From: an uncultured Ignavibacteria bacterium
GTDB taxonomy: Bacteria > Bacteroidota > Ignavibacteria > SZUA-365
DNA: 64,000 nt
NCBI GenBank assembly: GCA_913061095.1
Contig: CAJXVM010000006.1
Location: 62,001-126,000 of the forward strand
Reading direction: 5' to 3'
Under the pieces are notes generated by a model. The model was not told where the DNA came from. It was given only the letters and a program-made list of their open reading frames with translations, and made no database searches. The position numbers and the translations under genes are program-made. Numbering within the stretch: position 1 is the stretch's first letter; every line of letters starts with the position of its first letter. Of this stretch, positions 18,501 to 26,386 are shown piece after piece.

Positions 18501-19490
18501 CTTGCGCCGTACGTAGTCCATGGTCTCATTCGCCAGCGGCGCGCCGTTGTTGATGTCCCAGAACTCGTAATCCGCTCCCGTGATGCCCTTGTACTGATGC
18601 GTTGCCCCGTGCATGACCACCGCCGCGCCCTTTTCCACCATGTAATGTATGGCGTCCACGAGATCGGGCTTGTCGGACAGGCTCACGCGAATGCCTTTTT
18701 CGGGATTGACGTAAAAGGGCACCAGCCCGACCAGGAAAGGCACCTCCTCATCGTGGAGGAGATCCGCAAGACTGCGCAGACGGTCTGGATCCTCGAGGGG
18801 ATGCACGTCTTCGATGCGGATCATCGCGCGGTGCGTTTCCGCGTGATCCTCACCGAGAATGTCATGCAGGATGTCGGCGAACAGCAGGTAGCGGTCGCGT
18901 TCGTCGGCGAGCGCGAACGGCGAATCGGCGACGTACCAGAAATCCCCGCTGCGCATGATGTAGGGAGTCGAGCCCTTGCGTCTTCCATGCGCCGTGGCAA
19001 TGACGCGGCAGCGCGCGGGATCGGTGACGCGCATCAGCGTGATATTCGGCTCGCGCTTTGTGTACACATCTTCACCGTGCCGCACGCGTGCCCAGCCCTC
19101 GGTCGTGTCGACACGGATGGCGTCAAATCCGAAGCGCTCCGCGAGATCGTGCTTCCGGGCAAACTCCACCATCCCGGTATGCAGCCACACGGCCGTGCGG
19201 CGGCGCGTGTACATATCGCGCATGAACATCGAGGAGGTACGGCCGCGCAGCGTGTAACCGATGAAAAACACCGCGTCGTAGGCTTCCATGTCGCCGGAGG
19301 CGTAGTCGTCCACGGAACGGACATCGGTGTCAGTATGGAAATGTCCCAGAAGCTGCGCGAGCTGGTAAGCGTCGCCACGCCCGAGATTGTGTTCCTCGGC
19401 CGGACCCTCGAACAGCACGAGCACACGCTGCTGACCATACACGGGCAGCGCAAGCAGTAGCAGGAATATCAGAGTGGAAACCTGTTTCAT
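15519..19490 (-). CDS. giant exported DUF2334-type deacetylase-like / glycoside-hydrolase-like protein
   Basis: A 1,323-residue protein with signal peptide (MKQVSTLIFLLLLALPVYGQ) and a C-terminal TM helix (about 1270-1297) ending in an Arg-rich tail, so most of it sits in the periplasm. Residues about 220-460 resemble the DUF2334 polysaccharide-deacetylase fold, with acidic motif RIEDVHP (225-231) and HGATH (294-298) as candidate metal ligands. A middle part has a Rossmann/amidotransferase-like look (LLVVPYGGVERL, DGKLLYLGTRFD). Residues about 765-1095 look like a TIM barrel of glycoside-hydrolase type (VIYVGSWHEYP, LVHAWLEPP, DGVNIAEVYFES). Deacetylase-first, hydrolase-second recalls PgaB, though the families differ. 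Both ends overlap neighbours by ATGA. Catalytic activity is inferred. Confidence 0.7.
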   Translation of the reverse strand: MKQVSTLIFLLLLALPVYGQQRVLVLFEGPAEEHNLGRGDAYQLAQLLGHFHTDTDVRSVDDYASGDMEAYDAVFFIGYTLRGRTSSMFMRDMYTRRRTAVWLHTGMVEFARKHDLAERFGFDAIRVDTTEGWARVRHGEDVYTKREPNITLMRVTDPARCRVIATAHGRRKGSTPYIMRSGDFWYVADSPFALADERDRYLLFADILHDILGEDHAETHRAMIRIEDVHPLEDPDRLRSLADLLHDEEVPFLVGLVPFYVNPEKGIRVSLSDKPDLVDAIHYMVEKGAAVVMHGATHQYKGITGADYEFWDINNGAPLANETMDYVRRKVLTSLEECIRNGIYPIIWETPHYTGSMKTYDAVSTIFSSAMEQRCSINNADHTQIFPYIIHRDLHGQRIYPENLGYVPFDPHDPNAARRQVELMIGHARVAKTMRDGFASAFFHSFVPHEHLRRLVRGIKDMGYTFYDPQRDTNIVRLRNMAIVTGGGEISIELNDQYLREYWFHRNGELARMEVSADRKTGLVKRTVRMAPGQLYLATPTEIRTHDEGTVQSLLRSIRSWYADLFEDEDSRERMQPIVLWDSLATGGAMRDQQSFLSAFRVIGVQPDTLHVGGRFDEDANNLLVVPYGGVERLRNPLFSQLVEWVRAGGNVITDSRNEFALELGMKYTGATIGLTGLRERLYPEENVLWQRPSPFRKFEAEPADVIFASDPETDAPVVIGRRFGDGKLLYLGTRFDPHSDMGYSRYPFFLQYVAQFLELHPVFRRDGLEMYFDPGFRSAIPVESLVRRWVEHGVRVIYVGSWHEYPTYTYDYDRLIRLCHENGILVHAWLEPPQVSHKFWEEHPQWREKNALGGDNRASWRYPLAMTDSTCVSAMLRKYRQFLQMYDFDGVNIAEVYFESDVRGPEQPGSFAPMHPSARREFRTRAGFDPIELFDASSPRYWKTNPAAWQRFEDYRVNKVVEMHERLLALAHEIRAERPGFAVLVTMLDNIGTPDLRRSQGVDMRRILALRERYPFKLIVEDPMSRWSEDPRRYRDIASAYRELLGDDFLLDVNILKFRDPEHPTMFPTTVQSGIETFSLYHVSSSETDRTAVYAESTILPQDFPLLPFASTGKARVQRTAEGYIVRSPLALTLQLSPAQRSILVDGDVRTAAGDGRFIIPAGTHRIAIPPKGEGLFDANTLHATLLSCTGNLMSIDEGERSVQFTYESDERCYVTLNKEPLEVFVDGQPFETTVREGIERYSVRLPHGRHAVRIVTQGTVSYSISLTSFWSSTLIVLFGMFAMAALTVMYFIIRVRRRRYPLPVAPPDLRDPTTAAMRRRG

Positions 19491-21871
19491 TGACGGATCA
19501 AAACCTTTCTGCTGAGAATAGAGCCGGTTGACTGAAGAACGACGAGGACCATGCCGTTCCCTCTGACCTGAAAAGCCGAAATACGAAGAACACCGCTTCC
19601 GCCGGATGAAAGGGACGCTGCGTACAGCTCGCGTCCGGTGAGATCAATGATACGCAGGACCGATCCGGCCTCTGCACGCTCATAGCGCACGGTCATTCTG
19701 TCGCGAACGGGATTCGGCCAGACGTCAATAGACATGTCCCGCGGCATCGTGATTTCCGCATGGACGGTCACGACCGGACTCAGTTCGATGCTGCCATCGA
19801 GATCAACCATCCGGAGACGATACCGGATTTCATTTGACGGAGCGCTGCGGTCTGTCCATTGGTATTCTTTCCGCATCCCCATCCCGGACGCAGCGGCGGC
19901 AGGATCGACCGTCCCGACATGCAACCATCGCCCGTCGAAAGAGCGCTGCACATCGTAGTGCAGCAATTGCGTTTCTTCCTCGACGATCCATTGAAGAACG
20001 ATGCCGCCGTCCGTGCGCCATGCATTGAATGAGCGCAGTTCAACGGGATAGGGATAACTGCCGTTGCGCAACGCCATGCCGTAGTCGCCGACCGCGTACA
20101 CAGTGCCGCCGTGGGCATCCGCGCCGTAGAGCGTGTTCTCCGCATGCGATATCTCCCGCACCCAGCTCTGACCGAAATTACTCGTGCGCATGATCGTGCC
20201 GCTGGCACCGACCGCGGCGAACTCATTCGTGGCGGGGTGCGCAAGATGAAACAGCGGCTCTCCCGTGGGAGGATAGACGGACGTCCAGCTCTGCCCGCCG
20301 TCGGTTGTGACCGCTGCCGTACCGCCGTCGCCGCAGAGCATGCCCAGCTGCCCTTCACGGATGATGCCGAAGAGTGCATCCTGCGTCCAGGGCTGCTGTG
20401 AGGACCAGGTATACCCGCCGTTCGTCGTCCCGAGCACCGTACCGTTCGCGCCGACGACGGTCCCGTTGACCGAGTCGGCGAAATGCACGCTGTAGAGTGA
20501 CTCGAGCGTGCCGGTCGCCACGGGATACCAGCCCGCGCCGGCATTCGTTGTTTTCAGGAGGCGGCCGCTGCCGCCGACGATATACCCCGTACCGTTGTCG
20601 AGAAGGTCGATGCCGTTGAGCGGAACGGTCGTCCCGCTGGCCACAGGCGACCAGGAACTGCCCCCGTTCGTGGATCGAAGAACAAGGCCTCCGTTCCCGC
20701 AGGCGACCACGATGCTGCCGTTGATGTTGTCCACACCGAACAGTGCTGCGCTCGTTCCGCTGTTCTGTGCCGTCCAGGTAGCCCCGCTGTTCGCCGTATG
20801 CGCGATGACACCGTCGGAACCGACGGCCCATGCGCTCGACGGCACCGCGGCACTGACGGCGTTGAAGGTGCTGCGTTCTCCTGCGGTGATCATGACAAAG
20901 GATGTGCCGTTCGTGGATCGAAGAATATCTCCGAACAGTCCGACCACCACGACATTGCCGCCCGTGAGCGCGAGCCCTTCGAGTCCGCTGCTCGTACCGG
21001 AGGTGAGGGCGGTCCATGACGTGCCGCCCGTCGTCGTCCGATGCAGCGCCCCTGACTCTCCGACCGCCCAGCCGTTCTGCCGCGTCGTAAATCGCACGCG
21101 GTTGATATCCGCGCTCAGACCGTTGTTCATGGTCCTGTTCCAGGTCATGCCGCCGTTCGTCGTTGTATACAGCGTGCCCGCGCCGCCGCAGGTCCAGCCA
21201 TACGACGCGTCGACGAAAAAGACATCGAGCAGATGCGCGGAGGATCCCGGGCCGGGTCCGCCGGGCAGCGTCACCGGCATCCACGATGTTCCCCCGTTCG
21301 TCGTGCGCACGACCGTGGCATTGCTTCCGACGGCGATGCCGTTTGTCGCGGAAGTGAAACACACACCGTTGAGATTGTTGGCCGTGCCCGAGGACTGTGC
21401 CGTCCAGGTCGCACCGCCATTCTGCGTCGTGCGCAGCATTCCGGCATCCCCAACAAACCATGCGGTGGACGAAGACACGGCGTACAGCGTGTTGATGCCC
21501 GCTGTCGTTCCGCTGTTCTGTGTCACCCATGTGCTGCCGCCGTTCGTGGTCTTGAGTACGACGCCGTTGTCGCCGACCACCCAGGCAGTATTCGCATCGA
21601 CGGCCTCCACGCCGCGGAGGAAGTCCTCCCTGCCGCTTTCCTGCGTGAACCAGCTGGCGCCGCCGTCGGTGGATTTGACAATGATCCCCGCCGCCCCGAC
21701 GGCCCATCCGGTCTGACTGGATGGAGAAAAATCGACATTCCACAGGTCATTCCCCTGCGGATCGGGATTTCCCCACTGCCACTGTGCCTGAAGCACGGGT
21801 GTGCCGGCACCCGTCACTGCCAGTATCAGGGTTATGACTAATACAATTGTGCTTCTGTTTCTCTGTATCAT
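19487..21871 (-). CDS. T9SS-exported Ycf48-like beta-propeller protein 1
   Basis: The protein is 794 residues long from ATG 21871, the start I choose because it gives a signal peptide and sits 1 nt after the previous stop. About fifteen Ycf48/BNR-type blades follow, each with a core like GWAVGAAGIIVKSTDGGASW. The C-terminus is a type A T9SS sorting domain (WPNPVRDRMTVRY, LRIIDLTGRELY, VLIRQ). Family members form propellers that bind proteins or glycans; no enzymatic residues are apparent. It should be exported across the outer membrane and either released or surface-bound. Its stop overlaps the start of the deacetylase/hydrolase-like gene by 4 nt, so it is translationally tied to the polysaccharide-type genes. 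Confidence 0.85.
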   Translation of the reverse strand: MIQRNRSTIVLVITLILAVTGAGTPVLQAQWQWGNPDPQGNDLWNVDFSPSSQTGWAVGAAGIIVKSTDGGASWFTQESGREDFLRGVEAVDANTAWVVGDNGVVLKTTNGGSTWVTQNSGTTAGINTLYAVSSSTAWFVGDAGMLRTTQNGGATWTAQSSGTANNLNGVCFTSATNGIAVGSNATVVRTTNGGTSWMPVTLPGGPGPGSSAHLLDVFFVDASYGWTCGGAGTLYTTTNGGMTWNRTMNNGLSADINRVRFTTRQNGWAVGESGALHRTTTGGTSWTALTSGTSSGLEGLALTGGNVVVVGLFGDILRSTNGTSFVMITAGERSTFNAVSAAVPSSAWAVGSDGVIAHTANSGATWTAQNSGTSAALFGVDNINGSIVVACGNGGLVLRSTNGGSSWSPVASGTTVPLNGIDLLDNGTGYIVGGSGRLLKTTNAGAGWYPVATGTLESLYSVHFADSVNGTVVGANGTVLGTTNGGYTWSSQQPWTQDALFGIIREGQLGMLCGDGGTAAVTTDGGQSWTSVYPPTGEPLFHLAHPATNEFAAVGASGTIMRTSNFGQSWVREISHAENTLYGADAHGGTVYAVGDYGMALRNGSYPYPVELRSFNAWRTDGGIVLQWIVEEETQLLHYDVQRSFDGRWLHVGTVDPAAAASGMGMRKEYQWTDRSAPSNEIRYRLRMVDLDGSIELSPVVTVHAEITMPRDMSIDVWPNPVRDRMTVRYERAEAGSVLRIIDLTGRELYAASLSSGGSGVLRISAFQVRGNGMVLVVLQSTGSILSRKVLIRQ

Positions 21872-21872
21872 C

Positions 21873-23981
21873 CTATTGAACGATGACCATTCGTGTTTCA
21901 ATGCGTCCGTCGTGCCGTGCCACGATATAGTATCGTCCCGCACCCCGGAGACGGGATGCGGAAAAGCGCAGTGTCCCGTCTCGGCCCACCAGGGCAGCAC
22001 TGCGACCGGAAAGATCCGTCACGAGTCTGCCAAGGACGTCGTAGACGTGCAGTGATATCGGTGCGGACTGCGAATGCAGGTCGATCCGCAGCGTCGCATT
22101 GCGCGACAGCGGATTCGGATAGACACCGCGAATCAGCGGATTCAATGCTGCAGCGTCCGGATGATCCACCGATGTCGAGGCATCGTCCTTCCAGGTCAGC
22201 ACCGTGGCGTAATCCCCTGAAATCCAGCCGTGCCGCTCGTCGATGAAATCCAGTCCGAACAGATCGTAATTCGTGCGCGCATACACAGACTGCCAGTCCG
22301 CGCCCGCGTTCGTGCTGTGCAGCACCGTCCCGCCGTCGCCGATCACCCACAGCGCGTTGCGATGCGCGCCGTCGATCACATACAGCGCCGTCTCCGTGCC
22401 GGGATCCTGCATGGACCACGAAGCACCGGCGTCTGTCGTATGCAGCACGGTGCCGACCTCACCCACGATCCACCCCTCTGCATCACTTACGAAGCGCGGC
22501 CAGTACAGCGTCACGTCGGTAGGCGTCTCCTGGCGCTTCCACGTCGCGCCGCCGTTGAAACTCGTGAGCACACCTCCGGCGTCCCCCGCGATCACGACAT
22601 GCTGTTCCGAGACGGCCTGCACGCCGAAGAGGTAATCCTGCGTCCCGCTTTCCTGCTTTGTCCAGGACGCGCCGCCGTTCGTGGTTTTCAGGATCATACC
22701 CAGCTCGCCGACCGCCCAGCCGACGTCCGCCGTGGCGAAATCCACCGCGAGAAGAATATTCGTGAATGTGTTTTCCTGCTGCGTCCATGTCGCACCGCCG
22801 TCGGCAGTGTGGAGAATGACGCCGAACTCCCCCACCGTCCATGCCTCGTCGGGTGAAACCGCCTTGCCGCCGTACAGGCTGTTTCCGAGGGCCGGCGTTT
22901 CCTCCCGCCAGTGCGCACCGCCGTCGGTTGTATGAAGGATCATACCGTCCTGCCCGAAGCACCAGCCATCGCGCGCCGTGGCGAAGCTCGTCCAGTTCGC
23001 GGACTTCCGCGTTGTGCCGTTGATCACCATCCACTGCGCCCCCCCGTCCGTGCTGCGAAGGATGTGTCCGAACTCGCCGGCGGCCAGCAGCACGCGTCCG
23101 TTCGAGGCAATCCCCTCGATGACGCTCTCCGGAAGAAGCACCGGCAGCGCACGCCACTCCGCGCCGCTGTTCGTCGTGTGCAGCATCGTGCCACCGTCGC
23201 CGACCGCCCAGGCTTCCGAGCCGCTCAACGGTGTAATGTCGTTGAGATGCCTGCTCGAACCGCTCTGCTGGCGGTCCCAGCGGAAACCGCCGTTGACGGT
23301 GTGGTAGATGCTCCCCTTCGTCCCACAGATCCATCCGCTGGATGCGTCGGCAAACGCGATCGCGAACAGATCCTCGGGCGGAGTGATGCGCACGGACGAC
23401 CACGTGGCGCCACCGTCACCGGTTTCCAGCAGCGTCCCCGCCTCGCCGACGACGAATCCCTTCCGGTCGTTCACGAATGCAATGTCATTCAGGATGCCCG
23501 AGACACCGCTGAACACCTGCTCCCAGTCCCTGCCCCCGTTGGTGGAGCGGATGATCGTGCCGCCGTCGCCGCAGGCGATGATTGTTTCTGCGCCGGTGCG
23601 GGCGACGCCGTTGAGTCCCTGCGCGGTGATGGACTGCAGGTCATCCCAGAACAGGCCCCCATCTCTGCTGTGCAGCAGGATGCCGTTGTCGGCGACACAC
23701 CAGAATCCATCGGCATGCGTCACGGACGCACTGATGACATTGTCGGTCAGGCCGAACATCGTATTCGCCCAGGTTGCGCCGTCATCCTCGCTGCGCAGGA
23801 CGGTGCCGGAGCGTCCCGTGACGATGAAACTGCCATCCGGTGCCGCCGCGATGGACATCAGCATGTTCCCCTGCGGAAACGGGTGCTGCCAGCGCAGCGT
23901 GGTCTGCGCACGGCTGTCGATGGCGGCGAGCGTAGTGATGAGCAGAAAAACAGGTATAAAAAAAAGATGCAGACGATGCAT
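21873..23981 (-). CDS. T9SS-exported Ycf48-like beta-propeller protein 2
   Basis: The protein is 702 residues long from ATG 23981, where the sequence becomes a clean signal peptide (MHRLHLFFIPVFLLITTLAA). An open frame continues upstream to 24443, but that part lies opposite the archease gene and has no export signal. The mature part is a series of Ycf48/BNR blades (GWICGTKGSIYHTVNGGFRW and variants) and ends in a type A T9SS sorting domain (VYPNPLSRNATLRIDL, LHVYDVLGRLV, TRMVIVQ). It is the first gene of the five-gene coupled operon and a paralogue of the next gene, whose ATG starts 1 nt after this TAG. Molecular role unknown; scaffold or adhesin is a guess. Confidence 0.85.
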   Translation of the reverse strand: MHRLHLFFIPVFLLITTLAAIDSRAQTTLRWQHPFPQGNMLMSIAAAPDGSFIVTGRSGTVLRSEDDGATWANTMFGLTDNVISASVTHADGFWCVADNGILLHSRDGGLFWDDLQSITAQGLNGVARTGAETIIACGDGGTIIRSTNGGRDWEQVFSGVSGILNDIAFVNDRKGFVVGEAGTLLETGDGGATWSSVRITPPEDLFAIAFADASSGWICGTKGSIYHTVNGGFRWDRQQSGSSRHLNDITPLSGSEAWAVGDGGTMLHTTNSGAEWRALPVLLPESVIEGIASNGRVLLAAGEFGHILRSTDGGAQWMVINGTTRKSANWTSFATARDGWCFGQDGMILHTTDGGAHWREETPALGNSLYGGKAVSPDEAWTVGEFGVILHTADGGATWTQQENTFTNILLAVDFATADVGWAVGELGMILKTTNGGASWTKQESGTQDYLFGVQAVSEQHVVIAGDAGGVLTSFNGGATWKRQETPTDVTLYWPRFVSDAEGWIVGEVGTVLHTTDAGASWSMQDPGTETALYVIDGAHRNALWVIGDGGTVLHSTNAGADWQSVYARTNYDLFGLDFIDERHGWISGDYATVLTWKDDASTSVDHPDAAALNPLIRGVYPNPLSRNATLRIDLHSQSAPISLHVYDVLGRLVTDLSGRSAALVGRDGTLRFSASRLRGAGRYYIVARHDGRIETRMVIVQ

Positions 23982-24264
23982 GGATTGGTCCTTTTCAAAT
24001 ATACGGCAACATCCGTGCCGATTTTTCGGCAAACGCACAGCGCATACACGTACAGAAACGGCAAAAGACACGCTTATGGAAGGCAGATTCGACAATTTTC
24101 GCCCCAGGCTCGACGAATATTGCCGTGGCATTAAAATAGGCGCTGTCATGTGGGAGAACAAGGGGCAAAATATTTTCCGGTCCGATCGGCGCGCCATTTC
24201 CTTCGGCGGCGGTTCCGTGTGTATATTCAGGGATGAAGGCCACGCCGAGGAGAATTCAAGACTC

Positions 24265-24744
24265 ATGACCGCCGGATCATTCGAGGAATTCGACCACACG
24301 GCAGATGCCGGCATCCGTGCCCGCGGCGACACGCTCGCGGAGATGCTGATCGCAGCGGCACACGGGATGCTGCAGTTGATGTTTTCCGGGGTTCCGGAGT
24401 CTCCCGCCAGGCCGGAGGCTCCCGCGGAGAGCGGGGATGCCACCCGCCACTCGACTGCGGCCGTGCATGAGCATAGTGTCGCTGCGGAAGCTGACGACGC
24501 GGAACAGCTCCTTCACGCCTGGCTCTCCGAACTGCTCTTCCGCCTGACGGTGGATCGCAGCGTTCCGGTCGGATTCGATGTGGAGGAATGCACCCCGCGG
24601 CGGATCCGCGTGCGCATGGCATCCGTGCCGATGGATGAGCGCATGGCCGGCGCAGCGACGGAAATCAAGGCTGTCACCTGGCACGGACTCCGCGCGGAAC
24701 ACACGCTGGACGGCTGGATCGGCGAGGTTATTTTTGATACCTGA
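24265..24744 (+). CDS. archease, RtcB cofactor
   Basis: A 159-residue protein with the archease hallmarks: FEEFDHTADAGIRARG at the N-terminus with the metal-binding Asp of DHTAD, EQLLHAWLSELLF in the middle, and TEIKAVTWHGL near the end. Archease speeds guanylylation of the RNA ligase RtcB and allows multiple turnover. The gene is directly followed by rtcB, which confirms the assignment. Start ATG 24265 has a GAGGAG about 12 nt upstream. Residues about 41-70 are an Ala/Pro/Glu-rich stretch (PESPARPEAPAESGDATRHS) not present in typical archeases of about 140 residues, probably a surface loop insertion. Confidence 0.9.
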   Translation: MTAGSFEEFDHTADAGIRARGDTLAEMLIAAAHGMLQLMFSGVPESPARPEAPAESGDATRHSTAAVHEHSVAAEADDAEQLLHAWLSELLFRLTVDRSVPVGFDVEECTPRRIRVRMASVPMDERMAGAATEIKAVTWHGLRAEHTLDGWIGEVIFDT

Positions 24745-24762
24745 GTGGATACGGACGCGATC

Positions 24763-26205
24763 ATGGACATACAGATTCGACAACTCGACGATACAACCTG
24801 GGAAATCCCGAAAACTGGCGGGATGCGCGTTCCCGGGCGCGTGTACGCCAGCCGGAAAATGATGGAGCGCATCAGGGCGGATAAAAGCCTCGAGCAGGTC
24901 GCCAACGTCGCGCATCTGCCCGGGATCGTGAAGTACTCCCTTGCCATGCCCGACATCCACTGGGGCTACGGCTTCCCCATCGGAGGCGTCTGCGCCACCG
25001 ACGCCGAAGACGGCGTCATCTCCCCCGGCGGGGTCGGCTACGACATCAACTGCGGCGTGCGGCTGCTGGCGACAAACCTGAAGGCAGACGACGTGCAGCC
25101 GCGCATCCGCCACCTGGTGAAAGAACTGTTCGACAATGTGCCGACCGGGGTGGGCGCTTCGAAGGCGATCCCGAAACTCTCCAGAAAGGATCTCGAGAAG
25201 GTGGCCGTGCAGGGCGCACGCTGGGCGGCGGAACACGGATTCGGCTCATCCGCGCAGCTCGACTTCATCGAGGAAAACGGCTGCATTGCAGATGCCGATC
25301 CTTCTGCGGTAGACGAGCGGCCCTGGCAGCGCGGCGCCGATCAGCTCGGCACGCTGGGTTCCGGCAATCACTTTCTCGAAATCGGCAGAATCGAGGAGAT
25401 CCTCCATCCCGACGCGGCACGCGTGTTCGGACTCGAGCCCGATGGAATCGTCATCCTGATCCACTGTGGTTCACGCGGATTCGGCTACCAGATCTGCGAC
25501 GATTACCTGAAGGTCACCCAGCAGGCAACGAAAAAGTACAACATCTCCATCCCCGACCGGCAGCTCGCCTGCGCGCCAATCACAAGCGGCGAAGGACAGG
25601 CGTATCTCGGCGCCATGCGATGCGCAGCGAATTACGCCTTCGCGAACCGGCAGGTCATCATGCACCTCACCGAGCAGGCGGTGATGAAGGCGCTCGATAT
25701 CAGTGATCATGAAGCGGGCATTCGTCCGATTTACGATATCTGCCACAATATTGCCAAGTTCGAGACACACGACGTCGATGGCGCCCGGCAGCGCGTCTGC
25801 ATGCACCGCAAAGGCGCAACGCGCGCCTTCGGTCCGGGCAGCGAACACATTCCCGAAGCCTACCGCTCGATCGGACAGCCCGTGCTCATCCCGGGCGACA
25901 TGGGACGCTACTCCTATCTCACCGTCGGCACCGACCGGGCGATGCATGAAACCTTCGGGAGCTCCTGCCACGGTGCGGGACGACACATGAGCCGCAAGAA
26001 GGCCATGGCCGCCAGCAAGGGTCGGGATATGATTCAGGAGCTGCGCGACCGCGGCGTGGAGATTCAGGCCACCGGCAAGCGCACCATCGCCGAAGAAATG
26101 CCCCACGCCTACAAGGACGTCTCTGACGTCGTCAACGTCATGCACGACGCCGGCATTGCCCTCAAGGTGGCGAAGTTTCGTCCCATCGGAGTCATCAAGG
26201 GCTGA
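24763..26205 (+). CDS. rtcB: RNA ligase RtcB (3'-phosphate/5'-OH)
   Basis: The 480-residue ligase joins RNA 3'-phosphate or 2',3'-cyclic phosphate ends to 5'-OH ends using GTP and Mn2+. Metal-site motif GYDINCGVRLL (Asp94, Cys97), GTLGSGNHFLEI, IHCGSRGFGYQ and the guanylylated-histidine motif SCHGAGRHMSR (His about 403) are all present. The length is standard. ATG 24763 is the first methionine; a GTG at 24745 directly after the archease stop is an alternative that would add six residues. Neither has a strong Shine-Dalgarno, so translation is probably coupled to archease. The pair forms an RNA-repair operon; no RtcR or RtcA is visible. Confidence 0.95.
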   Translation: MDIQIRQLDDTTWEIPKTGGMRVPGRVYASRKMMERIRADKSLEQVANVAHLPGIVKYSLAMPDIHWGYGFPIGGVCATDAEDGVISPGGVGYDINCGVRLLATNLKADDVQPRIRHLVKELFDNVPTGVGASKAIPKLSRKDLEKVAVQGARWAAEHGFGSSAQLDFIEENGCIADADPSAVDERPWQRGADQLGTLGSGNHFLEIGRIEEILHPDAARVFGLEPDGIVILIHCGSRGFGYQICDDYLKVTQQATKKYNISIPDRQLACAPITSGEGQAYLGAMRCAANYAFANRQVIMHLTEQAVMKALDISDHEAGIRPIYDICHNIAKFETHDVDGARQRVCMHRKGATRAFGPGSEHIPEAYRSIGQPVLIPGDMGRYSYLTVGTDRAMHETFGSSCHGAGRHMSRKKAMAASKGRDMIQELRDRGVEIQATGKRTIAEEMPHAYKDVSDVVNVMHDAGIALKVAKFRPIGVIKG

Positions 26206-26386
26206 GGGAGGCAGGAGGCAGTATGCCGCAGTTGAAGGAACCGGATCCTGCACTGAATCGTACACAATGCTGACCACGATTTCCGTCTTCAGCTCAGGGT
26301 CCTTAACACATTGCCATACAGCCACTTGCGCCATCTCACTTCAGAACATTCACATGTATTCATCAACAGATATCGGAAGCCACCTC

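Noticed and set aside
18138-19460. Plus-strand open frame of 440 codons opposite the deacetylase/hydrolase-like gene
   Set aside because: No signal, domain or ribosome-binding site; the minus strand encodes an exported protein with clear motifs.
22911-24264. Plus-strand frames running into the archease gene
   Set aside because: The upstream part is antisense to the Ycf48-like gene; archease similarity begins only at 24265.
23982-24443. N-terminal extension of the second Ycf48-like protein
   Set aside because: It lies opposite archease and its promoter and would bury the signal peptide; ATG 23981 gives a normal export signal.
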